DNA of 34,005 nucleotides from the NCBI GenBank assembly GCA_910592205.1, contig CAJVPJ010000220.1:1-34005 (forward strand), written 5' to 3'. The DNA is from Paraglomus occultum. Taxonomy: Eukaryota > Glomeromycota > Glomeromycetes > Paraglomerales > Paraglomeraceae. The position numbers and the translations under genes were made by a program. Within the stretch, counting starts at the first letter, position 1. Each line of letters starts with the position of its first letter. Below are positions 1-9,757 of the stretch, piece by piece. The notes under the pieces were generated by a model. The model made no database searches and had not been told where the DNA came from. It saw only the letters and a list, made by a program, of their open reading frames with translations.

Positions 1-28
1 TCACTATACTAATATTATGTTTATGTAG

Positions 29-1469
29 AATAAGAGGTCTCTTGATGTCTTGAAAGAGACGGTAGTAGAACATAATGGAGCATCAGGAATATTGGCTGAC
101 TTTGCTCATGACGGAAAGGATGTCAAAAAAAGAAGAAAGCAGTATCACCAGCTGGATGGAAATACCACTCCCTGCCCGGGTAGTCCAATAATACTAATAC
201 ATCCATTGGAAGAGGAAAATCCATTCATTGAGGAGGAGACGGATATCATAATTGATGACGTTCCATGTGAATTTTCTTTCAAAAATGGAGATCCTGTGGA
301 TGATTTACACATGGGAGAGACTAATGTGTCTCTAATTTTTAGAAATTATCAGAAGCAGTCACTAAATATTGCAAGGGACAAGGGCCTATTTGTAGAATCA
401 AATGTACAGGAAATATTATCGTTATCATCAATTTTATTACTTGCCTCGAATTCCTATTCCAATACAATGACTGATCACTTCGGATTGTCCTTGCTTGATG
501 AAATTCATCAAAAATTTAAATCAGAGCAACAAATAATACTAATACTAGATTCGAATTCTGAAACAACATTCCGAAAAGCAGTTGAAATGGCATTAAGTGG
601 ATCACGTGATGATGCTATTAGCTGGTTATGCGACAAACTTGGAAGTGAGCAATCTTTGAAAGAGAATTTAGGATTTATTATTCTGGACTGCTTGAGAACG
701 TTACCCTCTTCAAAAATTAGGAATGAGCACAGCGAAATCACACACTATACCAATTTCCTTGATCGCATTATGAAAGGACTCTTTGATGATCCCGATAAAC
801 ACATAGTACAATGGCCCAATACAGCTTTAAACGAAAGCAAGACGAGAAAAGCTGAAGGTCGCGCTAAACAACCAGATTTCACAGTTTCCGTAATTTGTCA
901 ATTACAAACTAGTGTCACTTTACTTGTGGGCGAAGTTAGCCCTCCATCAAAAAGAGGGGATGTATATAAAAATTGCAACGATCTTATTCGCCTGGGCGTG
1001 TTTATGAAGGATATTCTAGACTCATCTATTGATAAAGGTGCCGATATAAAAGTGCTGGGCTTCCAGTGCGTTGGTAAGGAAATTAATATAATTATTTGCT
1101 CTTTTTTTTTCTTATTATTGTGTTATTCTTTTAATCACTTTTTGATCATTTATAGATTATAAAGTTGACTATTATACCATGGACCTTGTCCAAGGAATTT
1201 ATATTATGATTCATATTGGTCAGATGTCAGTTCCAGCATCCTTAAAGGATATGTCATCTTTTGTAGATGATATAGAATTATCTTTAGGAGTACAAGATAT
1301 TTTTCGCAAATCTTATGAAAATTTCTATCCGAAGCTTTGTAATCCGGGATCATCAACGAAAAAAGCAACATTCAAACGAGACACCCTTTGCACTCCAAAG
1401 TTTCGACAGCTAGTAAGTAAGACACACAATGTTAATAGAAGCTGTCCGTTTTGGTTTGGACGTTTCTAA
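29..1469 (+). CDS. 3' part of a multi-exon protein of an unassigned, probably expanded fungal family
   Basis: Two exons are visible, 29-1073 and 1156-1469. The reading frame has no ATG near its left end. It is preceded by an in-frame TAG that is better read as a splice acceptor (ag at 27-28, TACTAAT branch-like motif at 7-13), so the 5' end lies outside the window. The intron 1074-1155 has GTAAGG and TATAG ends, and joining restores an open frame (phase 1). The protein is charged and soluble, with no signal peptide or membrane helix. Around 868-960 the pattern PDFT..(about 16 residues)..LLVGEVSPPSK resembles the PD-(D/E)XK nuclease-like core seen in many fungal accessory proteins, but the last Lys of E-x-K is Ser. 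I recognise the style of the family (GDVYKNCNDLIRLG, then a C-terminal SKT..NR.C..W) but no named function. A GTAAGT at 1411 could be a further donor, giving an alternative C-terminus. Confidence 0.6.
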
Positions 1470-1648
1470 TATAGAGTGCACATCAGAAAAAATTTACACT
1501 TCGAATTATTACAGTGTTATTTGCTTAATGTATTATGTTCGCATGTTTTTGACATTGGCTAATATAATAGGGAGGAATAAAGCATAAATGCTCGCAAAGC
1601 GAGAATGGCAGCTCCTTTCCCGCTACTCACTATTATTTGTTTTGATAC

Positions 1649-1722
1649 CTCGATAAGCCGGCCGCATAATTTATATTATCGAGTACTCTAAACAATATAA
1701 ATTATGGGGCCGGCTTATCGAG
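1649..1722. repeat. Near-perfect 29-bp inverted repeat (hairpin)
   Basis: The arms 1649-1677 and 1694-1722 are reverse complements with one mismatch, separated by a 16-nt spacer. They contain the GC-rich core GATAAGCCGGCC in an otherwise AT-rich stretch. It lies just downstream of the first gene, or inside an intron if that gene continues past 1411. It may be a miniature foldback element; no target-site duplication is obvious. Confidence 0.75.
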
Positions 1723-1922
1723 GCCTGACTGTATATCCAAGTATCTATTTTATTTAATGTTCTACCTCTGAAATCGCCGTCATTATTATGATAAAAAATT
1801 TTTATAGTCTCTTTACTAATCTTTCCTACTCCAAGACCGAGAATTTCGGTAGACACATATCATCTAAAGAACACGCCTTTTCTGCTATAATTCTATCAAA
1901 AATAATTTTAAACTGGTTTTAG

Positions 1923-2817
1923 ATTACTGAAGTTATATCCGAAAATGATTGTCGGCTCGAATCCGAGGAATTTGATGAAATCTCGCTTTGCTGGTCAGAT
2001 CCTCCTATTAACAATCTGGACAAGGGAATGTCGTTGATTGATTTCGCTCTGAGCGTTGTGAACATCCTGCCGACCGATTCGAAGGTTAACTTGTTCAATT
2101 TAGCATCACGGGAACTGATTTTTGTGGTAATAACTATGTCACTTTTTTTGTCAAGCTCCCCTGACTTCCATATTCTTGGGCTTTCCCTATGGCCTTTAGC
2201 TCAAATAACAATGCACTTCAAACATGATTCACATTTACAGTCAACACAACAACAAGGTCACCCTTTTGGCTTCGATCATAGCCATTGGATTTGGGCACAG
2301 CATTGTTATGGAAAGATAAAAATTATGTACGTATACAATGTCCTAATACACGATTTTCACAGCAAGCGACGCGTCTGAAGGGTAAATATTACTATGATTT
2401 TATCTGTGTCATTATTATAGTTGATCTTTATCACGTTATTTTGAATGGGTCGACTTTCTACGCGTGAGGCTATACAAACCATTTTCCCGCATGCTTCCGA
2501 ACAAAAAGTCGCAAAGTACGAGAAACATATTTACAATGCGAAAGATTCCGACTCCATTCTTATCATCTCTATGGAATAATCGGCATGGTCTGCCGGCTTA
2601 CTACGCAGTTATGGATGCATTCATGACAGATGGTCTTCATCATAAGCGTAGAGATGAGGATTTACGCTGTGTCTTCCACTTTGTGACGGTCAATGAACTA
2701 TCCCCGTACGCAACAATGTTCGTAACCTCATCCCAAATGCTTTCTTCCCTGATTACTAATCCTCGAACACAGCCCGTTGGATCTTATGCAAAGTGGGAGT
2801 AACTTTGGGAAAGATAC
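1923..2817 (+). pseudogene. Degraded coding fragments, possibly same family as the first gene
   Basis: Several short open stretches in different frames look protein-like. At 1923-2126, after a TTTTAG acceptor, an acidic segment (LESEEFDEISLCWSDPP, INNLDKGMSLIDFAL) runs to a possible donor GTAATA. About 2285-2380 encodes LWKDKNYVRIQCPNTRFSQQ and ends at GTAAAT. About 2446-2577 encodes GRLSTREAIQTIFPHASEQK and a following helix. About 2640-2802 gives a further open stretch ending KWE. The pieces do not join cleanly with standard introns; for example, the join near 2420 runs into a stop at 2465-2467. I read the region as a decayed gene, or as a gene with sequencing errors. The phase-0 donor at 1411 would also join directly to 1923, so part of it may be 3' exons of the preceding gene. 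Function unknown. Confidence 0.35.
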
Positions 2818-4121
2818 TAACTTTTTTATCTCGGATTGGGGAAATAATCAGTACCATATTTTCATCATTGTGTTCGAAAGACTTTTTTTTTCATGCATTT
2901 TTCGCTATCAACTAGCAATGCTATTATTAATTTTCTGTAGTAAGAAAAGGCGAAAGTAGAAAGCACTTTTTTTAGTCTTAGTAATAGTTATGTCATTAAT
3001 AAAGTTGACAAAGTGAATAATGATAACTATTTTCTCAGTATCAAGCAAAACGTGCTAGAATTTGAAAAGACTTTGCCATTCCCCACTACTTGTTCAGAAA
3101 TAGTTGAAGTTAATGAATTCCTTAATATTAAGCGCAATATCATAGCAATGAGTCATTCTCACATTAACAAGTTCTAATATAAATAGCTGTTCACAGATAC
3201 ATGTTAGTCGCCGAACAAGCAAATACCCGTGTAACGCCTTCAAACTAATCCACGCAAGAGAATTTTAGCCCAGAAAGATATCTAAAGCAGTAAAATCTCA
3301 GATAAAGCGCCTTTGAGAGCGTTTTTACAGATTTACAGTTTGTAGAGTTAGCCAAACGAAAATAAAACTTTGAATAGTGAAAACTTTTAAATATTACCAC
3401 TTCGTTTATTACAGCAACCATGAGTAAGACATAAATATACGTATGTTGGTAAAAATGCGAAATGTGAGACTATTATGTTGGCGGGTGACTAAAGCTTTCC
3501 TTACCAAGAGTTTACGCAAATACCAACTGTCTTGGCTGTCAGTAATATATTATAGTTACATTACCATGTAATCTTCTCATTGCAGTGTCATGCGAGAACA
3601 AGGTCATAAAGAGACGTGAAGAAACATGCTTGCGACTAACTTTGTTATTACCTTCATATTATGATGTTATAACAATTGGCTTAATTTTTCGAAAACGCGG
3701 AATCGAGTTAATCACACACAACCTAACATTACACAACCTAACATTACACAACCTAACATTGTTTCATATTCAAACCAATCCTTCCCAAATGACCTATGCT
3801 AGTAAGACAAGATTTCTTCACCGCATCGTCTTATAGTATTTAAAAGTTTGATAGACGCGATAACCACTTCATGACTAGAATGCAGACCCTGAAAATGCGA
3901 TAATAACAATTCCAAGCCTGCTTGATTAAAGAAAATTTCTGACATTTTTTAAGAACCAAAATTTTAGGTTCATAACACCTGCTTATCAACGATATCGCGA
4001 CGAGTGATGAATCATTAATTCAACAGTGAACAAAAACGAGGAGGTAGTTACGATCAGTCAATTTAGTGGTATTCCGTAAACCAATTGACAAGTTTGGATA
4101 TACGTGTTTTGTTCGTCAGCA
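2818..4121. other. Non-coding stretch with a short tandem repeat
   Basis: No convincing gene is seen on either strand. The stretch is AT-rich, has short T runs, and contains the 15-bp tandem repeat at 3716-3760. The open frame around it (3585-3836) owes its length to that repeat and lacks any recognisable domain. Confidence 0.5.
3716..3760. repeat. 15-bp tandem repeat, three perfect copies
   Basis: The unit ACACAACCTAACATT occurs three times in a row without mismatch. It reads as (HNLTL)n in one frame, but nothing around it supports a coding role. Confidence 0.9.
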
Positions 4122-4442
4122 TTACGTACCATCCTTTGAAATAAACAATTCACGTCTTTTACGAAACTTTTTATCAATACACGCTTCGCGGAGAACGTAT
4201 TTTGGCAAAGAACAATTATACAAACAAGCACTGACTCGCGATGCCGCATATGATTTTCGAAGCGATACTGGTAATGCGCATGCTTGCATATTTATCCATG
4301 TTATTATGTAATCAAGAACTTTTTCGCATAGGTTACAATATCCTTCATGGTACTCACCTGTTCCCATATATTTTACCGCAATTGTCTTGAAAAATCCTTT
4401 CACAATGTCCCAAGAGATTGAATGGGTCTCCGGTTCAACCAT
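4122..4442 (-). CDS. Hypothetical 106-aa ORF, doubtful
   Basis: A minus-strand ORF opens with ATG at 4442 and has a reasonable N-terminal half (MVEPETHSISWDIVKGFFKT, then a CNLC pair). The second half is basic and less convincing, and no splice partner was found. It lies head-to-head with the broken plus-strand ORF starting at 4497. It could be a relic or a chance frame; no family recognised. Confidence 0.2.
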   Translation of the reverse strand: MVEPETHSISWDIVKGFFKTIAVKYMGTGEYHEGYCNLCEKVLDYIITWINMQACALPVSLRKSYAASRVSACLYNCSLPKYVLREACIDKKFRKRRELFISKDGT

Positions 4443-4496
4443 TATACCTGTTGAACAAGATTATCCCGGTCGACTACTTTATCACTAGTTAGAAGG

Positions 4497-4922
4497 ATGA
4501 CCAATCAACATCAGCTCAAGTCACCATCATTTCAAGAGATTCCTGAGGAGGAAGCAGAGCTCTCGCGATCGTACGAAATGCTTTCGCATCTCGAATTTCC
4601 GACTATACAATAGAAGCGGATGAAATGCCTAACGAAAACTCTACATTTTACCATCCAAGTATGCTAACGTTTCCGAGAAAGGTGCTGTATATCTGGCAAA
4701 AAATTTCCAGTCAAAAGACAAAAGACTGGTAAAAAAGAAATCTTCTATCGTAAGGAAATTAATCGAAGAATTAACAGCAAAAAAGGTTCCAGATACAAAT
4801 ATAACTTCGCCTCCATCACAAGCTAATATAATGAAATCGTTAATGGCAAAACTCAAAATGTCAAAGCAAGCCAAAATGAAATTTTCAATTTCGGTAAAGG
4901 TTTGCTGGATCGTTAAAATTAC
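4497..4922 (+). pseudogene. Broken lysine-rich ORF in three successive frames
   Basis: A good ATG at 4497 opens an acidic 38-codon stretch (PSFQEIPEEEAELSRSYEML) that stops at 4611-4613. Coding-like sequence then continues in a second frame (about 4600-4660, EADEMPNENSTFYHP) and a third (about 4633-4900, KYANVSEKGAVYLAKNFQ, then a Lys-rich tail ending near a GTAAAG). The shift goes the same way each time, which suggests small indels in a once-continuous ORF rather than introns, since no GT..AG pairs fit. Function unknown; either a young pseudogene or a low-quality stretch of assembly. Confidence 0.3.
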
Positions 4923-4949
4923 TATAAAAAATCCAATTGAGACCACAAA

Positions 4950-5615
4950 CTAAAGCACTATGCAAAACTTAGAAAGTTCTCGCAAAACATAACAATATTT
5001 AACTAAAATACGTACGTATTAGGATTCAAGCCGTAATAAGATTTGATAGAGATGGATATTTTACCTAATGAAACATGTTGTAACATGGTTACTGAATTAT
5101 CAAGTTCAACTACAAGTTATAATAATAATAATAATAATTTGACGATTGTAAACATGTTAAGCATTATGCGCGATCTGCAGTGTCTTGGCGAACTTTTTTG
5201 ACGTTGAATTATGACAACGTACGAGTATTTTTTTGAACTGTCAAGTTAGAATAAAATACGCAAACACTCATAAATAAGGCTTCCTTATGAAAAAAAAAGA
5301 AGCGTTCATTAATAAGATATGACATATGTACGTATAGTTGGTGATTATGTAATAAACAAAAGGTGAACCGGCTTTTACGTGACTATTTGTAGATCATTTC
5401 GCATTGTTTTAATCTCATAAAAGCTTATATGAAGAAGTTATTATTATTATTATTATAGCGATAGTGCCACACGAGGTGGAGAGATTTTTGTTGTTCCTCT
5501 ACTTGACTGGCAGTATTACGTAACACAATTTGTATGGCTGGGACGTTTGTTTCATCGTATCTTAAAACAATTTTACATACTTGACGTCATTGGCATTTTT
5601 GGCTACGTTCGAAAC
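4950..5615. other. Intergenic, AT-rich
   Basis: No gene seen. It holds AAT/ATT trinucleotide runs at about 5120-5141 and 5440-5457, and forms the upstream region of the kinase gene. No clear TATA box was found. Confidence 0.5.
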
Positions 5616-7636
5616 ATGCAGTCGTCTGACAACACATACAAGGAGTGGTTAGTTAAGAGTATCCAAGAAGGATTTATCAAACACTATTCGGAAGATGACA
5701 TCCTGGATCGTACACTTCTTGGTCATGGTGGATATGGTGTCGTATACAAAGCCCGCATAAAGCATTCTGGAAAATTAGTCGCTATGAAAACTTTGTTTCT
5801 AAATCGATACGGATGTGAAGATGAATTATACAAGCAGTTTGTCAAAGAGGTTGGTACTACTTACATATCGTCGTCGTTGTTGTATAGCGTTTGAAGGTTG
5901 TATAATTGAATTATAATATGATAGCTGAGAACTCATAAACAAGTGGACGATCATCCAAACGTTATTCGGTTCTTGGGAATATGTCAAGGTGCATAAGTTA
6001 TACTTAGCGTTATGTTTTCCGTTCATAATGATTATAACTTACCAACTCTATATATCTGAATAGATTTATCTGGTCCCTATCACATGGTATTTGAATATGC
6101 AGACGGTGGAACTTTGTTCGAACATCTACAGAAAAATTTCCCTACGCTGACGTGGGAGGACAAGCACAAGCTCGCCTTGGGGATTAGTGATGGGTTGTTG
6201 TACTTGCATAAACTTGACATAGTTCACAAGGACTTGGTATGTACAGCTTTTTAATTGATGGGATTTATGGTGAAACATATATTGAAATTTTACTTCAAAT
6301 CGCTATTACACATCTCATACAATTTCTGTTATATCTGTTGGATTAGTCATCAATGAACATTCTTCTCCAAGAAGGCAATGCCAAAATAACAGACTTTGGA
6401 TTGTCTAATACTCTTAAACAGATTATGTCTGCATCAAAAAGTGAAGGAAATATGGCATATATTGATCCATTATCTTTTAAAGATAAATCTTACAGACGTG
6501 GGAAACAATCAGATATATTCAGCTTTGGAGTGATACTTTGGGAGATTTCAAGTGGAAAAATTCCCTGTGAAGGTGTTACCACAAATTATGAAATTTTGCT
6601 ATACAGATTGAATGGTTCTCGTGATCCTCCATTTCCAGGAACTTCTGAACAATATATTGATCTATATTCCAAATGCTGGGATGAAGACCCTAATAAAAGG
6701 CCATCAAGTGAAACAGTAAATACATTACTCAAATTGTTGATCACTCCATCATCAAATGAAACAGTAAATACATCATCTACATTGATCACTCCACCATCAG
6801 GTGAAACAGTAAATACAATATCCACATTGTTGATCACTCCACCATCAACTTATACATTAGATCTGAGTAGATGTCAAATTGGAAGCACAGGAGCAATAGT
6901 TTTAGCAAAAGCTCTAGAATCAAATTTCTCATTATCTTCTTTAAATTCAGCTTATAATGAGATTACACATATCAAAGCAAAATCTAATTTGAAAAAGGCT
7001 CTGGAATCAAATTCTTCTTTAACATCTCTAAATCTTCAATATAATCAAATAAGAGATACAGGAGCAACAGCATTAGCAAAGGCTCTGGAATCAAATTCTT
7101 CTTTAACATCTCTAGATCTTCAAATGAATTTTATAGGAGGTACAGGAGCAACAGCATTGGCAAAAGCTCTGGAATTAAATTCTTCTTTAACATCTCTAGA
7201 TCTTCAATATAATCAAATAGGAGATACAGGAGCAACAGCATTGGCAAAAGCTCTGGAATCAAATTCTTCTTTAATATCTCTAAATCTACATTGGAATCAA
7301 ATAGGAGATACAGGAGCAACAGCATTGGGAAAGGCTCTGGAATCAAATTCTTCTTTAACATCTCTAGTACTAGATCTTCAAATGAATTTTATAGGAGGTA
7401 CAGGAGCAACAGCATTGGCAAAGGCTCTGGAATTAAATGCTTCTTTGACATCTTTAGATCTTCAAAAGAATCAAATAGGAGATGCAGGAGCAAGAGCATT
7501 GGCAAACACTCTGGAATCAAATTCATCTTTAACATCTCTAGATCTAAGAAATAATCACATAGAAGATACTGGAGCAACAGCATTGTCAAAGGCTTTGGAA
7601 TCAAATCCTTCTTTAACATCTTTAAGAATAAAATAG
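5616..7636 (+). CDS. Protein kinase fused to ribonuclease-inhibitor-type leucine-rich repeats
   Basis: Exons 5616-5853, 5944-5988, 6064-6236 and 6347-7636 join in frame to give 581 aa. The start is the first ATG in frame; the frame stays open upstream but without ATG. Kinase landmarks: glycine loop GHGGYG (36-41), VAMK Lys58, catalytic loop HKDLSSMN (149-156, with Asp151 and Asn156; Lys replaces the usual Arg of HRD), DFG 168-170. The APE motif reads DPL. GKQSDIFSFGVILWEISSGK follows as expected for the C-lobe. A linker with three ETVNT..LITPPS repeats leads to nine 28-residue RNI-type LRRs (about 321-577, consensus LDLQxNQIGDTGATALAKAL). It is probably a soluble Ser/Thr or Tyr kinase-like receptor or scaffold. 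The catalytic residues suggest activity, but the HKD and DPL changes leave doubt. The C-terminus looks truncated by a frameshift. Confidence 0.85.
6701..6849 (+). repeat. Three linker repeats (about 51-57 bp) between kinase and LRR parts
   Basis: Three imperfect copies of a unit coding for GETVNTxSTLLITPPS separate the kinase domain from the LRRs. The copies differ by small in-frame indels. They probably arose by local duplication and set the spacing of the two domains. Confidence 0.7.
6851..7633 (+). repeat. 84-bp tandem repeats encoding RNI-type LRRs
   Basis: Nine 28-codon units follow each other; units 3-9 are very similar at the DNA level and the first two are diverged. Units 4 and 7 share the variant MNFIGGTG, showing that a multi-unit block was copied. 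A 6-bp insertion sits between units 6 and 7. Such arrays can gain or lose units by unequal crossing-over. Confidence 0.85.
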
Positions 7637-9757
7637 AAGATACAGCAATGGCATTGGCAAAGGCTCTGGGTCAAATTTATCTCTACTATATATACCCAGT
7701 GCTAAAGTGGTCTGATTATGATACATTGTCATATTAATATGTATTTATATTGTTGCTCAATATTTCCATTTATTAGTATACTGTCACACTTTGCCTGTTG
7801 AGGTGCAGCCATTCAAAAAAATAAATTTACTGCTAATTTCTTGGCTTTCCTTACAATTACATACTTTTGTGGAATGGAATTTACAATAGTAAAATTCCCT
7901 CCTTACCTTTAGAGTCACATTACAAATTGTAATTACTATCACATTTTAATTTATTGAGAGATTAAAAGGTTTTTTGTTAGTAATTAACCTCTTTTACAGT
8001 CACTTTGCATGACTATGACTTAAATTTTGTGCAGATCATGCACAAGTAGAATTTGATACATTGTAACTCAATTCTTTACTTACTAAACTTGCTATGCTCA
8101 CAAATACTGATATAATAAGTCAATATATGCTTTTTATTTTACTTTATTCATTTACATATTATTATGAGTTGTTCACATTAGTATGAGCAATAATAATAAA
8201 CAATATAAGTAAGCAATCATGTTTGTTGCTTTAGTAACAGTGGCAGTTGGATAATAAACAATAATAAATAGTCAAAGAGCATAATCATATGACATAGCAA
8301 GAATTCTCCATACAGTCACATCACTTCTGGAGGAATGAAATAGGTGACTGTGGGAGAAGTCTGACCATATTACATATTTAATTTACAATCGTAGTGGTGG
8401 AAATAATGGCAGTTTTAACCATTAACTGTTCAGTACTAGTACTATTGTCTTTACTAGGAAAATTTTAGTAATTGAGCTCTGCTACATGTTACATAGAACA
8501 AAGGTTACGATACAGTAAATACACTATTAAACAAATTTATACGGGTGAAACCTGTTTAAAGCGGCGCTGATTAAACCAATTTCGGGTTTAACCAGCCGCC
8601 TCACAATTTTCCATTAATTAGGAACTTTCTCTAGTTAAGCAATTTTCTGAACTGGTCTTTGGCTAAACCGGCCAGAAATCAGCAAACCAGGCCCGCCGGT
8701 TTAAACAGGTTTCGTCTGTATTGTTTTCATCGAACAAAAGATGCTCATCAAATAATAACAAGTTACATAGTTTAAAGCAGTAGCGAAATAAATTGGCTGT
8801 GTTGCTTTGGGTGCATTGACAGTACACTCGGTCACCTAAACGTGGTTTTGCTTACACATCACGTCAATGCGTCAAATAAAAAATTTTGCAGCCTGCGTCT
8901 TATAAATATTTAATTAAATGCTCTAGGGTTAGAACAAGCGCAATGATGCTAGAATTTCATTACGTTTGAACGAAACGATGAGGGTGCTTCATATTTATCA
9001 CATATTCCATCTGTAAGCTAACCTATCGGCAATAGACATTTCCGCTCAACAATGAACAGCAACTAATAATAATCCTTAGTCGAAGAGTGAAAGAGCAATA
9101 AATTAAGATATTTGATATGTTAAACGCGCAAAACTATGGTAACGTATATTCTCTCTTGTCATCTCAGCAGCAGACTAATATTAAAAACGTTGCGTTTTGC
9201 GCAATAAAAAAGGTTAATAAAAGACAGATAAAAAGTCGAGCGATTACAACTTATTACAAGATTAAAAATTACGACGTACGGTTTCTAACTCTATCTAGTG
9301 TAAAGACATTTTCTCATAATTAGAGTTGCTTGCGCATTGTTTTGTTAGTATGTATAGCAAGCTTCTAATTTAAATCATACGTGTAACGTGCATTTTGTCG
9401 TTCATCGAACAGCTAACGAAACTGAAATGGTCACTATTACTATCTTTTTTCAATCAATTTAAATTAGCCTTTACAAATCATTGAGATTCACATAGTAAAT
9501 ACGTACAATCGAAGAAAAAAAAAAAGATTTTTCACATGTTTTTACTAGTAAATTTTGCTGTCGTAAACTGCTGACAAGTTACGATTTGGATAATTTATAA
9601 AACATCATTATGGCTAAAGTCATATCTAGTGTCGTTTCTGGCGCGGGTGATACAAATTCCTACTTGCTGAGAAGTTTAGAACCAATCAAATCAATGTGCA
9701 CTCTCCGCCAATTAACTTGCCTTTACTATCCATTTTCTTTCGGTCTTTCAATTACTC
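7637..9757. other. 2.1-kb gap: decayed LRR remnant, probable MITE, no gene
   Basis: The first ~50 bases are a frameshifted remnant of another LRR unit. The rest is AT-rich with no convincing ORF; the 68-codon ORF at 9117 has no recognisable features. A 177-bp element with terminal inverted repeats lies at 8542-8718. The 3' end of the stretch is the SMG9 upstream region. Confidence 0.5.
8542..8718. mobile_element. Probable MITE with terminal inverted repeats and TA target duplication
   Basis: The left end CGGGTGAAACCTGTTTAAA and the reverse complement of the right end CAGACGAAACCTGTTTAAA match at 16 of 19 positions, and the inverted similarity continues weakly inward (gccggc/ttaaacc blocks). 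TA dinucleotides flank both sides (8540-8541 and 8719-8720), as expected for Tc1/mariner-type insertion. The element has no ORF and is locally more GC-rich than its surroundings. It is likely a non-autonomous DNA transposon; the superfamily is inferred only from the TA flanks. Confidence 0.6.

Noticed and set aside
7131-7619. Antisense and out-of-frame ORFs over the LRR repeats (Leu/Pro-rich on the minus strand, Ser/Arg-rich on the plus strand)
   Set aside because: They mirror the 84-bp repeats of the real gene and repeat with the same period; no independent coding signal.
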